Part shown: positions 1 to 13,745 of the stretch, piece after piece
Layout: the number at the start of each line of letters is the position of its first letter
Numbering within the stretch: position 1 is the stretch's first letter
Source: Gracilariopsis chorda
Lineage: Eukaryota > Rhodophyta > Florideophyceae > Gracilariales > Gracilariaceae
Direction: 5' to 3'
DNA length: 64,000 nucleotides
Assembly: GCA_003194525.1 (NCBI GenBank)
Contig: NBIV01000296.1
Span: 1 to 64,000, forward strand
Translations under genes and position numbers: made by a program
Notes under the pieces: model-generated
What the model saw: only the letters and a program-made list of their open reading frames with translations
Told to the model about the DNA's origin: nothing
Database searches by the model: none

Positions 1-3000
1 TTATGTAGAATGGCTCTTTTGGAGAGATCTTAGCCACAGAACACTATATTGAACTCGTGCCTGGCGCGCGGCAGATTGCTCAGCACCTGTACCGAGCAGG
101 CCCGATAACACGGGAGGAGAAAACAACTTCAAGTTAATAAAATGCTCCTCGCAGGTGTGATTGAGCCCGCTCAGTCCCCTTAGGCATCTCCAATTGTAAT
201 GGGTCCGAAACCATATGGTTTCCGGCGCGTTTTTATCGATTATCTACACCTGAATGCCGTTACCATCAAGGATATGTATCCGATACCTCACATGTACGAA
301 TATATCGACTTCCTTGGCGAAGTTACAATGTAATCCACATTGAACGCAAATTGGGGCTACTGGCAAGTACCCTTTTGACGGGAAGACCGTGATAAGACCA
401 CATTTGTATGCCATTCTAGACTTTACCGCTTTAATCGTACGCCGTTCGGATTAACGAATGCTCCCGCTACGTTACAGCGTACTTTGGGTATTCTCCTCGC
501 TCGCTTCAAATGGTTGCGTTGTCTCGTCTTTCTTGACGATATCATTATCTTCCCCAATAATCCGGATGATCACCTTGAACATCTTCGTGAAATCATGGCC
601 TTGTTACGTTGTGTTGGAATCACCTTGAAGTTAGGGAGGTGTGAATTCTATACCAATTTGGTCAAGTATATTTATAGCATGTTATCCGTCCAGAACGGCT
701 ACTGATCGAGGAGGCTCGTGTTCAGTCCGCCGAGGAGGCTAAGCACCCAACCATACAGACTGAGCTCCGCTCCTTCTTAGGACTTTGCAACATCTATCGA
801 CGATTCATTACCAGCTTTGCCATGATCGCTGGACCACTTAACAAACTCCTGAAATGACAGCCACCAAAACTGGATTCCCTTACACCGAGTCAAGCGGAAG
901 CATTTGATTCTCTCAAAGAGGCAGCTACTTCTGCCCCAATCTTATCATTACCAACGAAGGATCTACCATTCACCTTAGATACGGATTCTAGTGCTTACCA
1001 GATCGATTGTGCTTCGTTTCGAACGAAACCCAATGGGGAACGAAAGCCAATCTATTCAATACTGGTCACGAATGCTCATTGTTCATGAACGAAACTATTC
1101 TGTATCAGAAAATGAATTCTTGCCTTGGTATGGCCCTTCCAGACATTGTGGCCATATATTATGGTCACGCGCTTCACCGTCAACACGGATCATTCTGCCA
1201 TGCCCTGATGAATGTCGATATCCGAGCCTTACGGACTGCTGATGCGTTGGAGGCTTCGGCTCGCCGAGCTTGAATAGGATATGGCCTATAAAAAAAGTAA
1301 TCTGAAGGCTCAAGTGGATGCATTATCTCCTTAGGGACGGAATGTGAAGCCCTCCCCTTCGATGAAGAAGACGAGGAGATACCCCTCTTTCTCCTTCAGG
1401 AGGATAACGAAGACTGGGATCTGGGTCAGAAGATGTCTGTGATGTACTAATCGTTCGAATGGAGAAGATCTAGAGTCGGGATCCTTTACTGCGATTACCC
1501 CCCCTGATTCGCGAATAGCTCGAAGATCCCTTTAGTACGAAGATACGCGCCCAGACTAATGGTGGTGCTCATATCCCCTTCAGGTTCAATTCAACGGGAT
1601 ATCTTGTCCAAACAGTCCGGTGGAACCTACAGATCGTGGTTCCTCACTCGCTGCAATCGCGAGTTCTACATCTATTTCATAAATCAAAGATGTCGACTCA
1701 CCCTGGTGGCAGGAAACTTTAAATGACGCTTCGTCGTGATTTCTACTGGCCCACACTAGCGATTGATTGTTACTCATTGGTGAAAAGTTGTACGCAATGT
1801 GCTCGTGGACTAGTTCAGTTTCGTCGCCATGCGAGGAAATTGACTTTGTTCCCGGCACGGGCTCCTTTGGAATTTGTGGCTATCGATATTCTCGGTGGGT
1901 TCCTCGGAAAATTCGGTCGACATAACTATTTGCTCGTGGTCACGCATAGGTTCTCTAAATTAGTCCGGACAGGTCGGTTGGAAAAGACTACCACTAAAAG
2001 TGTTGCAGACACTTTTTTCCGTCACTGGGTCTTGGTTAACTGCCCGCCGGTTAACCTCCTTTCGGATAATGGACCACAATTTTTGGCTCGCTTCTTTCAA
2101 GACGTTGGTCGATTACTCAATGAGAAGAATTTGTGTACAACAACATATCAACCGCAATGTAATGGGCCGGTGGAACGGTTTAATTGTACCCTTTTATCAG
2201 CACTCCGTACTTATAGGGTTGAAAATCCAAAGAGTTGGGATATTTTCATGGATACAATTACGTATGCGTATAATACAGACGTCCACAGAATTACTGGTTT
2301 TTCTCCATTTTAACTGGTTCTCTCACCTTCACCACCACCTGTGGCTATCAAATCTCAACCTACGTTGGATAAGTTTCCGCCGACAACGGATGACTACACC
2401 CAATGGAAGAATTAGGTAACTACGATTGTACCGTTCGCTAAGTCGTGTATGGCGAAGGCCCAAAGCGCTTACAAGCGGTATTCCGATGCTCGGATCCGCC
2501 GGCCTCTTCCATCTCTTGAGAAAGTACATTTGGCCTTCCTTTGCAAGGAATACTGTAATCCTGAGAAGGGAAACGCCACAAACTTTCACCCACTGCAGAT
2601 ACCCTTATACGGTCGTCGACTTCGAACTTCGACAAGGACACAGTGATACTGGAAGTTGGTGACAATCACGAACGCTTTTCTCGAGATCGAGTGCTTCAAG
2701 CTCCTATATACCATACGGAGGCAATACATTCCCGTGTTGGAATGGGTGATACTGTGGTAGACGAAGCCGCAAAGAAGGACATTTGAATCACCCCTACGAG
2801 GATACCGATCCCTTCCCGACTTCGTACCGACATATCATCATTATCTTCAACTGATTCTTCAGTTACGAACCAATTGGTTCATGTCTCCTATTTAGCGCCT
2901 TTCAATCCGCTACCGGACGTAGTGTGTTCTACCAATGTCTCTCCACGTAAGGAGAGAAAGGAGATTGCCCGCTCTGGCGAGGAACATTTACCGGTATGGC

Positions 3001-4170
3001 GACCTTTGCCTAGCGCTCATGATACACGGATTTATGAAGTGAAACAGCCCCTCGGGGATACCCAAGTTGGCTGAGCTGAGATTGCTCCAATTTTTTTGGC
3101 ACCGAAATACCGCATTCACATGCTAACGCTGAAACGGATACTACACCCTTTGCAGGGGATAGTCATTTTGATAAAAAAAGGCGTTTCGCGTTCATCAGAT
3201 GATAACTGCTCGCTTCAAACTCCTGTATTATCTCATACATTCAAGGGCGTATCACGATTTGTTGATCGCCTCTCACGAAGATTCCTCGACGCAGTCAGAT
3301 TTTGGAAAATGACATCCCTGACCGACAAGAGGTAGTGGGAAACAGAAGCTTCTGGTTAGTTTCTAGTTTGTTTAAAACATATACTCCGCCGTCCCATAGA
3401 CCACACCATCACTGAAGTTTGGGTCGCTATCGCAGCTCGCTGTGCTCCCTAAAATGTTCACGGCAGATCCCAGTTTATATCAGCAAAGGTTATTCGCATT
3501 GAAAGGCAGGCTATGAAGTGGCCCGTCTCAAGATGGGTCTTGCAAAGCTACTTTCACCACGTAGTATGGAAGATGAGCATGACAGCCGTCAATACGGCCA
3601 ACGACACCAGGATATGGATGGTGAACGTTCAGTGACAGCACCAGTATAGGTTAATCGACAATAAAATGGCAGGAGCACTGTGGCACAGCACGCCACGCGA
3701 CGTGCCACGCGCCCACACCAGTAGAGGATCGTTGCCACCATTGCACATTGCTGGCACCACCCCCTTGAACTTGCCGCTATCACTATCACGTGATCTCGGT
3801 ACCACCGATGCCCCTCCCTGGATTGAACCGTCGCAGCCCTCGAACAGGGACCCATCAATTCACGAAATCTAGGCCCTTCGCACTTGAGCAATCTCAACGC
3901 CTCTCGATGACGAAGGTAACAGGTACTCATCAGAGTTCTTCCAATGCGTCTCACACGTTAGGACTACTCCGCCAGGTGGTCACACTACCGGTGCAGCCGT
4001 CGAATCTATCGGTAAACCGGACGCTTGACGAAACTGAGACGCAGGAAGTTTATCCACAGCAGTTTGTAATCGAGTACATCGTGGGAGACAGCTACCATCC
4101 CGATGGGTTCATAAAATACCATGTACGTTGTGTACGGCTTCCCACCACCAATGAACACGGATGAACAGGA
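1..4170 (+). mobile_element. RT1: decayed Ty3/gypsy chromovirus, left part cut by window edge
   Basis: This is a fossil LTR retrotransposon. In order it shows reverse transcriptase (from the window start; a FLDDIIIF form of the YxDD block near 530), RNase H (about 960-1300), the integrase zinc-binding region and core (about 1720-2300), a low-complexity linker, and a chromodomain-like stretch near 4050-4140. Protein-level similarity to RT3 at 24.5-34.4 kb is clear across RT and integrase, so both belong to one chromovirus lineage. The copy is heavily broken, with well over ten breaks, and is clearly much older than RT3. Gag and the 5' LTR lie outside the window. The probable 3' LTR is at 6608-7323, further from the chromodomain than in RT3, which suggests that other material was inserted between them. 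Confidence 0.88.
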
Positions 4171-6607
4171 TGAACATCTCCCCCGATGTGTTATCGTGCA
4201 ATATCATTGTCGTAATCACTTGAACTTGCTGCGAAACATTGATCAAGCCCTCGTAGGGTAGCCTCACGCAGTACCGGCACGGTTACACCCACGATAGGAA
4301 ATGAAGAGCCTATCACTACTGTTGCGGAGAAAAAGAAGATGAAAGAATCCCTGGAAGGGATTGAAGAAATGAAGCCTTGAAGAAGTGCAAAGAGAAGATC
4401 AAAGGGCATAATATGTATACATAGATACCCAAAACGGAGGAGAACAAGAAAAACTATCAGAGATGCAGCAGTTTAGATGGAAAGTTCATTACTATGTTTC
4501 TACCCGCTATTCGGACTCACAACAGCCAAGCTTAATTGGTAACTCCAACATATCTCTATATCCTCAGGAGGAAGGTCCCCCGGAACCCAATTGGTTCCCA
4601 TCATTGTGGACCCATTCTCGACTGGAGTGCACCTTGCATTTGTGCGACGTCACTCGACATTACGTCGGATAAGCCAGCCTATTGGAAGAAATGAGAGATC
4701 AAAGCGGCAACCCAGTGCAGCATTCATTGATGATACGGCCGATGCATCCGATGTGGACGGAACTGGAACCAACGCAGCCGAATGAGGCAACAAAGCTGGG
4801 GCCGAAGCTACAGACACCGAAGGCCCTGCTCCATAGTCCACCGAATGTCCGTTGCCACGGGCACGTTTCATTAATCCTCATCAGTAACATCATCCAACAT
4901 TCGGTCGTGCGCATCCGCTGCGTGAAAGAACTTGTCTGTAACGACAAACCCAGTTGGGTGTCATGCTGGGGTCACTCTTTTGGTATCTCTATGAATGAAG
5001 GTTGTCGTCCTCGAGTAATTCTCACCGGTGTCCATGGATCGTAATAGATGTAATCACACGCCAGGGGAGTCCTCCTTCCCGGTGATCGTTCATTTGTATC
5101 CAGCTCATTGTTGCGAGCTGCACAGTCTACTGGCACTGTATTCCGATCGGTATTTTTCGATAAAAATGAGGAGGCTCACCACCTCTGAAAAGTTTCCATT
5201 GCAGTCGAGTGGGATTCTAAGATTAAGGGGCCGGATGCGACGGTGAAGATTAGGTGAGATATAACAAAGACAGTATTGGTCGTAGATCTCTTGGACGAGA
5301 TATGCCGCCGTTTGCGCACCCTATTTCCTGTTCAAAACGGAGCACCACCCCTTGGGCGGTTTGATCATTACCTGGCTTACCCACGTACGTGATACAAGGC
5401 GAAAGTTTTACATAGCATCCTCGGCATATCTCAGTGGAGGCCCAGGCGAATGGAATCAGAACATACCTTCCACGAATTTCGCGAGAGCGAATCCTATTTG
5501 TTTCAGTGTTCTGATAAGATATAAGACATTCCCAAGGGAAGTGGCTTCTTCGTTCGAAACAGATCATCTTTTGAAGGTAAGACGACAGTGATTCACTTGG
5601 AAGATATCGAAACTCGGCACACAATAGCGGACACGTCCACTACAGTACGTTGTTGTGCACAGAGATTCCTGGTACTGTTCAACGGTGTTCGCCAGGCGCG
5701 CGAGGTTCTCTCCGTATTGGATCTCGCTGAGAGCTCGTTAGAAATCCACATCGAAACGGAAGTTAGTCGGAATTGGAAGGTCTGAATAAGGTCGGTATAA
5801 ACGGCTGATACGCCACCTTGAGGAGGGCTGCTCGTGCATTTGCGTTGGTTTCCCCACGATAGTGGATAACGGCCTGAGAATGGATGCCGATACGGTGTGT
5901 CCAGTCAAATTTTGAAGTCATATAGACCTGCAAATCACCCGGTAGCTGCCCTACACTATCGGGATATGATTCGATAACCATCTTCAAGCGGACCCGTGAG
6001 AGTGAACCCACGTAGCCTGTACGTACGGAACTGCGTTCTGTCGAAGACCACCGCTTCTAACTCTTCATAAGAAGCCGATGGTCCCGGAAAGAGGTTTCCC
6101 GTCGTCAATTGTTGTGAAAGCCCCTGCCACGTCTGTGGACTCGGTTGTTGGGGCTGCGTAGCTGGTTGATAGACCTGCTGGGCAGGTTGGTAATTCGATG
6201 GGTAGGCGCAGCAGTCGCTGGAGGGTGACTTGCTTGAGGCAGAGGAGGTGTGTTGAATCCATCTACGAATTGCGGAGGATTCCACTGCATCGCAGGCTGG
6301 GATCAAACGTTCTTGGGAGCTGTCGATGGGTTCGAACCGTTTGAAGTCCCGCCTTGCCGCTGACTAGCAGAGTTTTTTCGGATTTATAATTCATAAGGAA
6401 CCGAGGAATCGGAGTTGAAGCTGCGGATGACGTTAAAGTAGTGTGTATGATTGGAAACTAAAATGTAATGGCGTTGCGAGGAAAGAACTTTGTTTGGTCT
6501 CGAGAAGATGAGACAGGATCGGTCATGCCGAGGAGACGGTTAAGTAGAAACGAGTTGCGGTATCGCCCGTTGGTTACGGGAAAGTTTTCGCGCCTAAGGA
6601 GGGAATA
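4171..6607. other. Unassigned interval between RT1 and its probable 3' LTR
   Basis: In RT3 the chromodomain is only about 290 bases from the 3' LTR; here the gap is about 2.4 kb. The minus strand from about 6300 to 5250 holds coding-like fragments. One is rich in Pro and Gln with repeated QPxxQxYQPA-type runs, and another is Arg-rich. None matches a domain I recognise. They may be an antisense piece of another retroelement inserted here. The last 300 bases before the LTR end in a purine run (AAGGAGGGA, about 6597-6605), which is what a polypurine tract would look like. Confidence 0.4.
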
Positions 6608-7323
6608 TGTAGTGCGACGCATTCGCGGAGGTTTACTGCATATTGCAACTCATATAAACGGAGTTACCCCCATCGCGGCGGAAGCGTTCGATATATGAAT
6701 CGGAGGTCAATTACTCCATGCCGAGGTTACTTGCCCATTTTAATGGAAATTAGTTGACTTGCCACTTTGGCACACTTAGCACACCTGTAGTGGTGTTTGC
6801 ACCTATTATTGAGGAATAGCTATATTCAATTTAGCTAATTTCATATAGCTGCCTGACAGTGGGCCGGCGCGGCCTATACTTCAGCAGGCAACTGTGACCC
6901 CACTGCGGGGAAGTAAACACAACAACCGAGTGCTCGGTTATCACTCAGGAACCCTTGGTGTTTGGTAAACTCTACCAGAGAGCCAAAACCAAGTGCGGGA
7001 CTACTTCCTCCACCTCTTACTATCTCGAACCCCATTCCGCATCGCGTTATCATCCGCTCTGCGTGTTCCATTATCTCTTCTATGCTTTCCCTGATACAGA
7101 CAGCACCCCGTGTGCGCCAGTGATTCCTTATTTATTTCTTGCTTTTCTCGCGCGTCACTTCCGGGTATACCGTACACCTGCATGCCCGTCGTGACGGTGA
7201 GCCTCGGACCTACATCCGACTAGCGCGCCCACTGCAGGTGGCTCCGTTTACTTCTGCTATCCTTTACATAGGAGGACCCGAACACCTTCACGTTTCTTTC
7301 CCTTCGCAATTTATTGCACCACA
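6608..7323 (+). repeat. LTR, family A relative, probable 3' LTR of RT1
   Basis: It starts TGTAGTGCGACGC, like the family A LTR start TGTAGTGCAACGC at 33623, and ends ATTGCACCACA, like the family A end GCATTGCACCACA. The last 60 bases (GACCCGAACACC onward) also align with family A. A purine-rich tract immediately precedes it and no TGG-type primer site follows, so it reads as a 3' LTR. Its interior has diverged strongly. Confidence 0.6.
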
Positions 7324-10300
7324 CGGACCACCAGAAGCTTTTGTTCCATTAGCTGGTCACTTATGCCAAGGGAAGCGGCAAAACATATAGGACATCACGT
7401 CAGATTTCGGAAATGGATCCCAGAGAGCAGGGTTCTCCCTTGAGGAAGACATCTAAATTCCATATCGTCCACTCTTTTGAAAACGAGTCCATTGTTAGTA
7501 TCCATCAGAAAGAAGGAGATACCATCACGGTCTTTTTTCTTCTGCTCTGCCTGATGCTCTATGTACATCTGCGTCTGGAACCACTACTCCATTTGGACAG
7601 AATACACCGAAGTATACCCTTGTCCATCCAGGAAGGAGTCTTTACCCGTGCAGTCGCTTGTTACATTACATTTGCCTGTCCATAGCCAGGCCTTTTCATT
7701 GCATGAAGTTTATTCCTGAGAACGTCCGCAAGAACCTGTTGTCTAGAGGGAACGAAACCTTCCAGGCGAGAACGATAGAGGGAAATTACCCCCGTCAATA
7801 CCAACGAAGTCCGTTCTCTGAGTCTGGTCAATACGTCACGCTACGTGAGGGTCTTCCCTCTCAGGTCAACGTTCTCGATAGTTCCAATACGGAAGAAACC
7901 TTTCAGGTGCACCATGATGACCTTCTGATGGACGGTTACGACAAACAGAAACAAGAAAAAGCATAGAGGTGCGGCTTGATGCGCCACGCCCCTCTGAGGA
8001 TCCTAGCCTCAGCTTCGTTCAACAGGAGTCTCCCGACTCCCAAACTCTTTCGAATTCTCAACCACCAGTAGACGGTTGGATACACGACCGCTCAGAGACG
8101 TGACTAGATGATCAGGACCCGTTTGTGTCCTTACGAAGCAGAACTATAAAGTTCGTATGAAACTAGGACTACACATCTCACACTCACGCGTGGTGACGAA
8201 TGAGCTGGACACGTGCACTGGACCTAATTACATGCACCCAAAAGTCCTTCCTGCTGGGTCGTAATACAAGGTTTAGTTGCAGAAGAACCCTAGTATCACT
8301 GATGCGTCTCGCAGATTTATGGCCATTAAAGGAGTCATTTCACGGTTTGCCCAACTGGGCGATTCGAAAGTCCGTACTCGGTTCCTTGTACGTCCAGAAT
8401 TGGGAGCGCAATGTATCCATGGGATTTCCTTTGTCTACCGACCAGGAAAAGCCATCTACCCCGGCCTTCGTCAAGTGGTGTTCCACTGCCCACATCCTGT
8501 GGTATTAGTAGGTTGCAGACCTGGACCCGAGACGAACGCGAAGAAATCTCCACTGGCCACAGACAGCATTTCCAATACTGTCAGGACCTCGAAGGCGTAA
8601 ACCCTCCCCCCGATGACCCTGACTACTGCTTGGGTACAGTGCGAGCTTTCTGGTCTGCTTACGATTCAGAATCATCCGAAGACGACTCGGTGTAAATTAC
8701 CTTTACGAACAACCAAGTAATGGACGTTTGATCGCGTCAGCGCTTTATGGTCAATACGAGTAGCTTCACTGACCATCCGGTTCGGCTACCTTAAGAAAAC
8801 TACTTGGTAGAGCATTAACAGCTACAATGGCTATTCAGGAAACCAATTTGGGTGCATCCCATATGGAACAAAACGAGGACTCCCTATCTTGGGAGGGGGA
8901 CGTCAACAAGGTCGAAGATTTCCAGTCCTATGGCCTCCAGGTTGTAAAGCTCCTCAGGGAATTCAAATCTATGCAGTTGGGTCTTTTTGGCGTAATCTGG
9001 CCCACGCAGCACGGAATTGAATTGAAAAAAACGCAGTGCCGGTGTACGAACACCCATACAGGACCGGTCTAAAAGGAAAACCCATCGTGGCCGAAAAAGT
9101 AGAGAAGATGAGGAAGGCCAACCTCATTGAGGCGGCACCTCCTCACAATTTCGAATGGGCAGCTTCTTTTGTCCTTGCCGACAAGAAGGATGTCTTTATT
9201 ATGTTTTACACTGATCACAAGAAGCGTAGTGCCGTGAAAAAAAGGGATTTGCGCGCTTTTCCCCGTATGGACGACTGTCTCGATCCCTTATGATATGCAG
9301 TCATCCTTACCACTTTGGATGCCAAACTGGGATATTGGCAGATACTGCAGAACGAGGATGCTTAGCTGCTTGCAACGTGTACAACCAACGAGGGACTTTT
9401 CCAAATCGCTCAGATGCCCTTTGGATTGATGAATGCGCCTGCTACGTTCTGGAAAGCTATGGGCATAATCCTATGCAGGTTCAAGTGAACGTTTGCCTTG
9501 GTTTACTTGGATGACGTTATAATCTTTTCAAAGACCATGGGCAAACATTTCTCCCATGGTAGAACATTCTTGAGGATAATCCATGATGCCAGCATAGCTC
9601 TGTAGCTGCCCAAGTGCTTCTTCATTCAGGCTTCTTTGAATTATCTACTCCATCTGGCCCTTCCTGGACGTCCTAAGATATCCGTGGGGAGGACTGACGC
9701 CACGCCCACTACAACCCAAATGGAGCTGCGTTTCTTTTTAGGCCTATGCAATGTATTTCGTCGCTTCATACAACGTTTTTTGCACCAAAACGCTGCGCAG
9801 ATCAACGAAATGCTACGGAAAGGGACCCCATTAGAGATCCATTTTCTAACAGACGAGCAATACGAAGCATTCGAGACCCCATGGGACAAAGTTCTATAAT
9901 GGCTTTGCCGAAGCAGGACAAACTGTATATATCCGATCCAGATGGGGGCGAAGGCCAAACTGGATGTGTGCTCCTCCAGGAATAGGGGTATTCGAAGGAC
10001 TATAGCCCAATTTTGTATTGGAGTCGCTCGTTAACGAGCGCTGAAGGAAGCTACAGCACTTCCCAGAAGGAGTGTTTGGCCATTGTGTGGTCAAGGATAA
10101 CATTACGACCATATTTGGAAGGAGTCCGTGTTACCACTAGAACAGACCATCATTACCTAAAGTGGCTCATGAATATGACTGAGGCGTCCAACAGGCTCGC
10201 CCTATGGAGATTACGTCTGTCCGATTTCGACTTTGACATTGCGTTTGGGCAGGGTATCAAGCACTTGTACGCTGATGCCCTGTGTAAGATCTTGACCAAT

Positions 10301-12358
10301 GGCACTAACAAATCTCCGCTGTGAGATGAGCAATGTAAGCCACACCACTCTGAATAGGAATCAGACCGTGAGGACGACTACCTTGTAGGACGAGCTAAAT
10401 GCCACGATGTGCATGTGGGCTCAGATGTAGTTTACCTGATGAACTGTTCCATGGAAAAGGAAGGTGAAGAACAGACCCTCAAGTTCAATGCTTTTCAACC
10501 AGGGAAGAAGGAGCTCCTAAACATCACACTTGAGGAGCGTCTTGAGGCCCAAAAGGATGACCACTACTGCAAACAGCAGGCTAATCTCGTCGGGATCCTT
10601 GGTTGCTTGTTTGACTTTGCCCAATTTGGACTACTTTGCCGAAAAGTCCTTCTCGAAATCACTGTTCGGATTGGGAGCAATCCGAAGAGTGATTTCTAAG
10701 GTCTTTAGGGCTAGATTTCTCTAGTTCGCCCATATCACTCGGTTGGTAAGCCACTCCGGCTGAATAAGGATGTATCAATATTCACTGAAACTCCTGTAAT
10801 GGCTCTTCATAGAAAATGACATCTGGTTTACTGCTACAACCTGGGCCTCATGCGTCAGAGCACGAGGTTTGAAAGCCGTCCATCAGGCCAAGGTCAAGTT
10901 ATTCACATTGGCTGCGCGACTGGAGTTCATTGCAACCTATAACCTAGAGACATGACCATCGACAAACCATGGGAACAAGATCATTCTAGTGATCACTGAA
11001 AGATTCACAAAGCTCATGAGGGCTATCACCATGAGGTCCTCTACCGCTACTGATGTTGCTTTGGGGTTCTTGACCCATTATGTTTATGCACATGGTTTGC
11101 TTCTTTATCTACTTTAAGAATATGAGCCACAGTTCGTGTCGAAGTTCTTCGCTGAAATTTGTTCAACCTTGGGATTGAATCACATCACCACAACGGCTTA
11201 CCACCCGTAAACCAAGAGACGAGCTTAAAGATTTAATAGGACCCTAATGGATAGGCTGGTACATTATACAGCAGAGTACCAGGCTGACTGGGACAACCAA
11301 ATTAGGCCACTGGCATATGCGTACAACACGCAGGTCCATAGATCCAGTAGAATTATGCCCTTCGACGAGGCGCTCATGCGACAGCCGCCACACGTCACTC
11401 CTGACCTCAAATAAAGCTGCATATTTCATACGTTCACTGCAGAAGTGAACCCTGCACAAGCTAAACGGTATTCCCGCAACCGGATTGGTTATATTATTCG
11501 TACGGCAAGCACCCGTTTGACGGAGAAGGTCCAAGGCCGATTTCGACAAGCCCGTAAGGTCTACTCTGTTCTTCAAGGTCAGCGATATGGTTTACCTCGA
11601 CCGTGCACCGGCAGATAAGCCTACGGGCGATATCGAGTCTATCAGTCGAAAGCTCCTACAACGATCCACTGGTCTCTACAAGTTCTTGGCTTCTACGTCT
11701 CACACGGTAGCTATCGAAATCGATAGACTTCAGGACACTATTGCGATTGACCACGTATCTTACACATGGTCGCCACCAACGTCCTCTGGTTCTAAGTCCG
11801 ATGTCCTTAAGGACACCCCATTGGCATCCTCTCATACTGCTCCTCAGATCACTAATCTTACAGAAGAGCAGACCTTGACACGTCCTAAGGACGTTACAGC
11901 AGATCCAACGGTTGCTTCGCCCATAAAACCTTCCTGGAAGATTGTTTCTGCAGACCCACTGCTCTTCAAATCCTTCGAGGAAGCCCATGACGGTGAGCCA
12001 CCCCATTTGGCCAACGATGGTTAAGCTCTGCTGTACCAAATTGATCTATCCGGGGAATACTCTCCTCCCACTGGATTGACTGGCCCGGGCCACACAAAGA
12101 ATGACGGATACACCCTAATGGAAAAGATGGGACTAACTGAGGAATGGCTTGTGGAAGTACCGTAAGACACATGTAGTGCAGTGGACCCTCGAACGCGAGG
12201 GAAGGACTCGAGTCGTATTGACATGGGTACTGAAAGATCGGGTGTGACTCAGATGCTTGAGTCAGAGGCCTTGGTTGCAACGTTAGGGATAGCCCGGATA
12301 CCGTTGGTTACCGGAATGGGAAGTCGTATGTGTATGATCGTTGGTCTCGTTGGGAGTG
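7324..12358 (+). mobile_element. RT2: decayed Ty3/gypsy element of a second lineage
   Basis: This is a fossil LTR retrotransposon. Visible parts are a weak gag/protease zone (about 7400-8700), reverse transcriptase (about 8960-9900; MPFGLMNAPATFW and YLDDVIIFSK blocks near 9410-9530), RNase H (about 9990-10320; TSQKECLAIVW and ADAL blocks) and an integrase core (about 10960-11420; ITERFTKLMRA and NHITTTAYHP blocks). A diverged 3' tail runs to the MULE insertion point. Its RT differs more from RT1 and RT3 than those two differ from each other, so it is a separate lineage. It is heavily broken, with more than ten breaks, and no convincing 5' LTR is seen. The MULE lies in or immediately beyond its 3' region. 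Confidence 0.85.
12348..12358. repeat. Left target-site duplication of the MULE
   Basis: CGTTGGGAGTG immediately precedes the left terminal inverted repeat. The right copy (19143-19153) reads TGTTGGGGGTG, so 9 of 11 bases agree and both differences are transitions. Mutator-like elements usually make 9-11 bp duplications. Confidence 0.7.
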
Positions 12359-12705
12359 GCCAAGGGATAATCCACAGGGCGTAGCCGGCGTAGGAAGTTG
12401 ACTGAAAAGGAACAGCTCAGCACGATCTCTCCAGAAAACTGACCCAGCTCAATGACCCGCATACGCACATTTTGCTGTGGCCAATCACAGCCGCTTATTG
12501 CCCCAGTAGACCAATAAAACCAAAATGAGCGACTCAAATCAGCAACAACGTACCCCTACGCGCCAGGTGTTCAGCCATCTTTATCTTTCATCGCGTTAAC
12601 TGAAGGCACACCAGCCCACGGTCTCTGCTGCCGTCGATTCCCAGATCTCCAGCATAGATTGCCAGATCTCTGGCATCGCCATCACGCACTAATCTTGCTT
12701 CTTCT
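12359..12705 (+). repeat. Left terminal inverted repeat of the MULE (347 bp)
   Basis: It starts GCCAAGGGATA and ends AATCTTGCTTCTTCT. It is the reverse complement of 18796-19142 at roughly nine bases in ten by eye, and both arms have the same length. Long repeats of this kind are typical of the TIR-MULE class. Confidence 0.92.
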
Positions 12706-12929
12706 ATTCCCTGACCTCATTGCCAATCTGGCATATAGAAACCTACTCTGTATTAGTACATTGCTGATAATCTCGTCATTTTCTTTTCAGGTCTTGCCTC
12801 AAAAGCGATGATAAAACTCAGTACGCATGTTGGTAAGTAGACAACAAATGCACTTCTGAGAACTGCATTTCATTCTAACACAATGTTTATGCTATAGATT
12901 CCAGCTCTGCGCCCGATACAGCTTCCAAC

Positions 12930-13739
12930 TTGAATTCCAAAGCACAGCTTGATACATTAATGACAAGCGATGGCGATACAAAAGAGAGCAAGATTTGCAG
13001 ATCTTTTTATCTAAATGTAGAAAGTCACACCGTACTGCAAATCACAACTTCCAAACCTCGTTTTACGTTGATATACCGTCATGTATACTCTATAGTAGAT
13101 GCAGAACAGAAAGAAATAGATCCTGCGTCTTTTGTTCACAGCTCGAAAATGAAATCTCATCCTTGCAGCGATCCTATCACTAGCGCGATTATGGACATGA
13201 CACCAAACCAGGGTGTATGCGTTTGTCCATGTGATACAGGGGTTGCGCTGTCTGAGTTCTCGAACTGCCAAAAAAGTTTACCTCAGAGGGAAGAACAATC
13301 TTTCTTGTCAGTGATGAAGAAGTCGTTTTATGTTCATGTATCGTGGCATTCCGGTGAGATTCACACGTTACTCGTTCCTTTGAACCTGCGAAATGAACAT
13401 TGGGGTTTACTTCTAGGAACAAGATATATTGATGTTGATGGAAACAAGATAGAGAAGCCTACGGTGTAATTTGGGGATAGTCTACTTTTTAAGTGTCCAA
13501 TGCCTGTCTTGAAGCTTTTAAAGAAAGCATTTGACTACAGCATTCTCCATGAACAAAGTGAGGCTATCGTTTCCTGGATGAACGTAGTACTAGAAATCAA
13601 GAATTACTACCGTCAAGCAGAGAGTTACAGCTGTGGATGCTACGTAATCTCGTTCTTTACCGAGTTTGCTTCGGATCGAACATGCGCTCCGCCGAAAAGC
13701 TATGCACAGGGATATAGCTCTGAGCTCTCCGAGCGATAG
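12930..13739 (+). pseudogene. MULE-borne Ulp1/C48-family cysteine protease domain, interrupted
   Basis: This resembles the catalytic domain of Ulp1/SENP SUMO proteases, which cleave ubiquitin-like modifiers. The histidine block NEHWGLLLG has H at codon 157 from the first base of this feature. The acidic block FGDSLLF follows the stop. The glutamine and cysteine blocks appear as YRQAESYSCGCYVISFF, giving the expected H, D, Q, C order. A TAA at 13467-13469 falls between the H and D blocks. A TAG at 13737-13739 separates this feature from the next segment, which is in the same frame, so all three pieces were probably once one protein. The N-terminal 120 residues have no recognisable domain. Whether the protease acts on host SUMO or on the transposase is unknown. 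Confidence 0.72.
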
Positions 13740-13745
13740 CGTTGG

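Noticed and set aside
12181-12384. Short plus-strand open frame crossing the left MULE boundary
   Set aside because: It spans the junction of RT2 tail and MULE repeat, so it cannot be an original gene.
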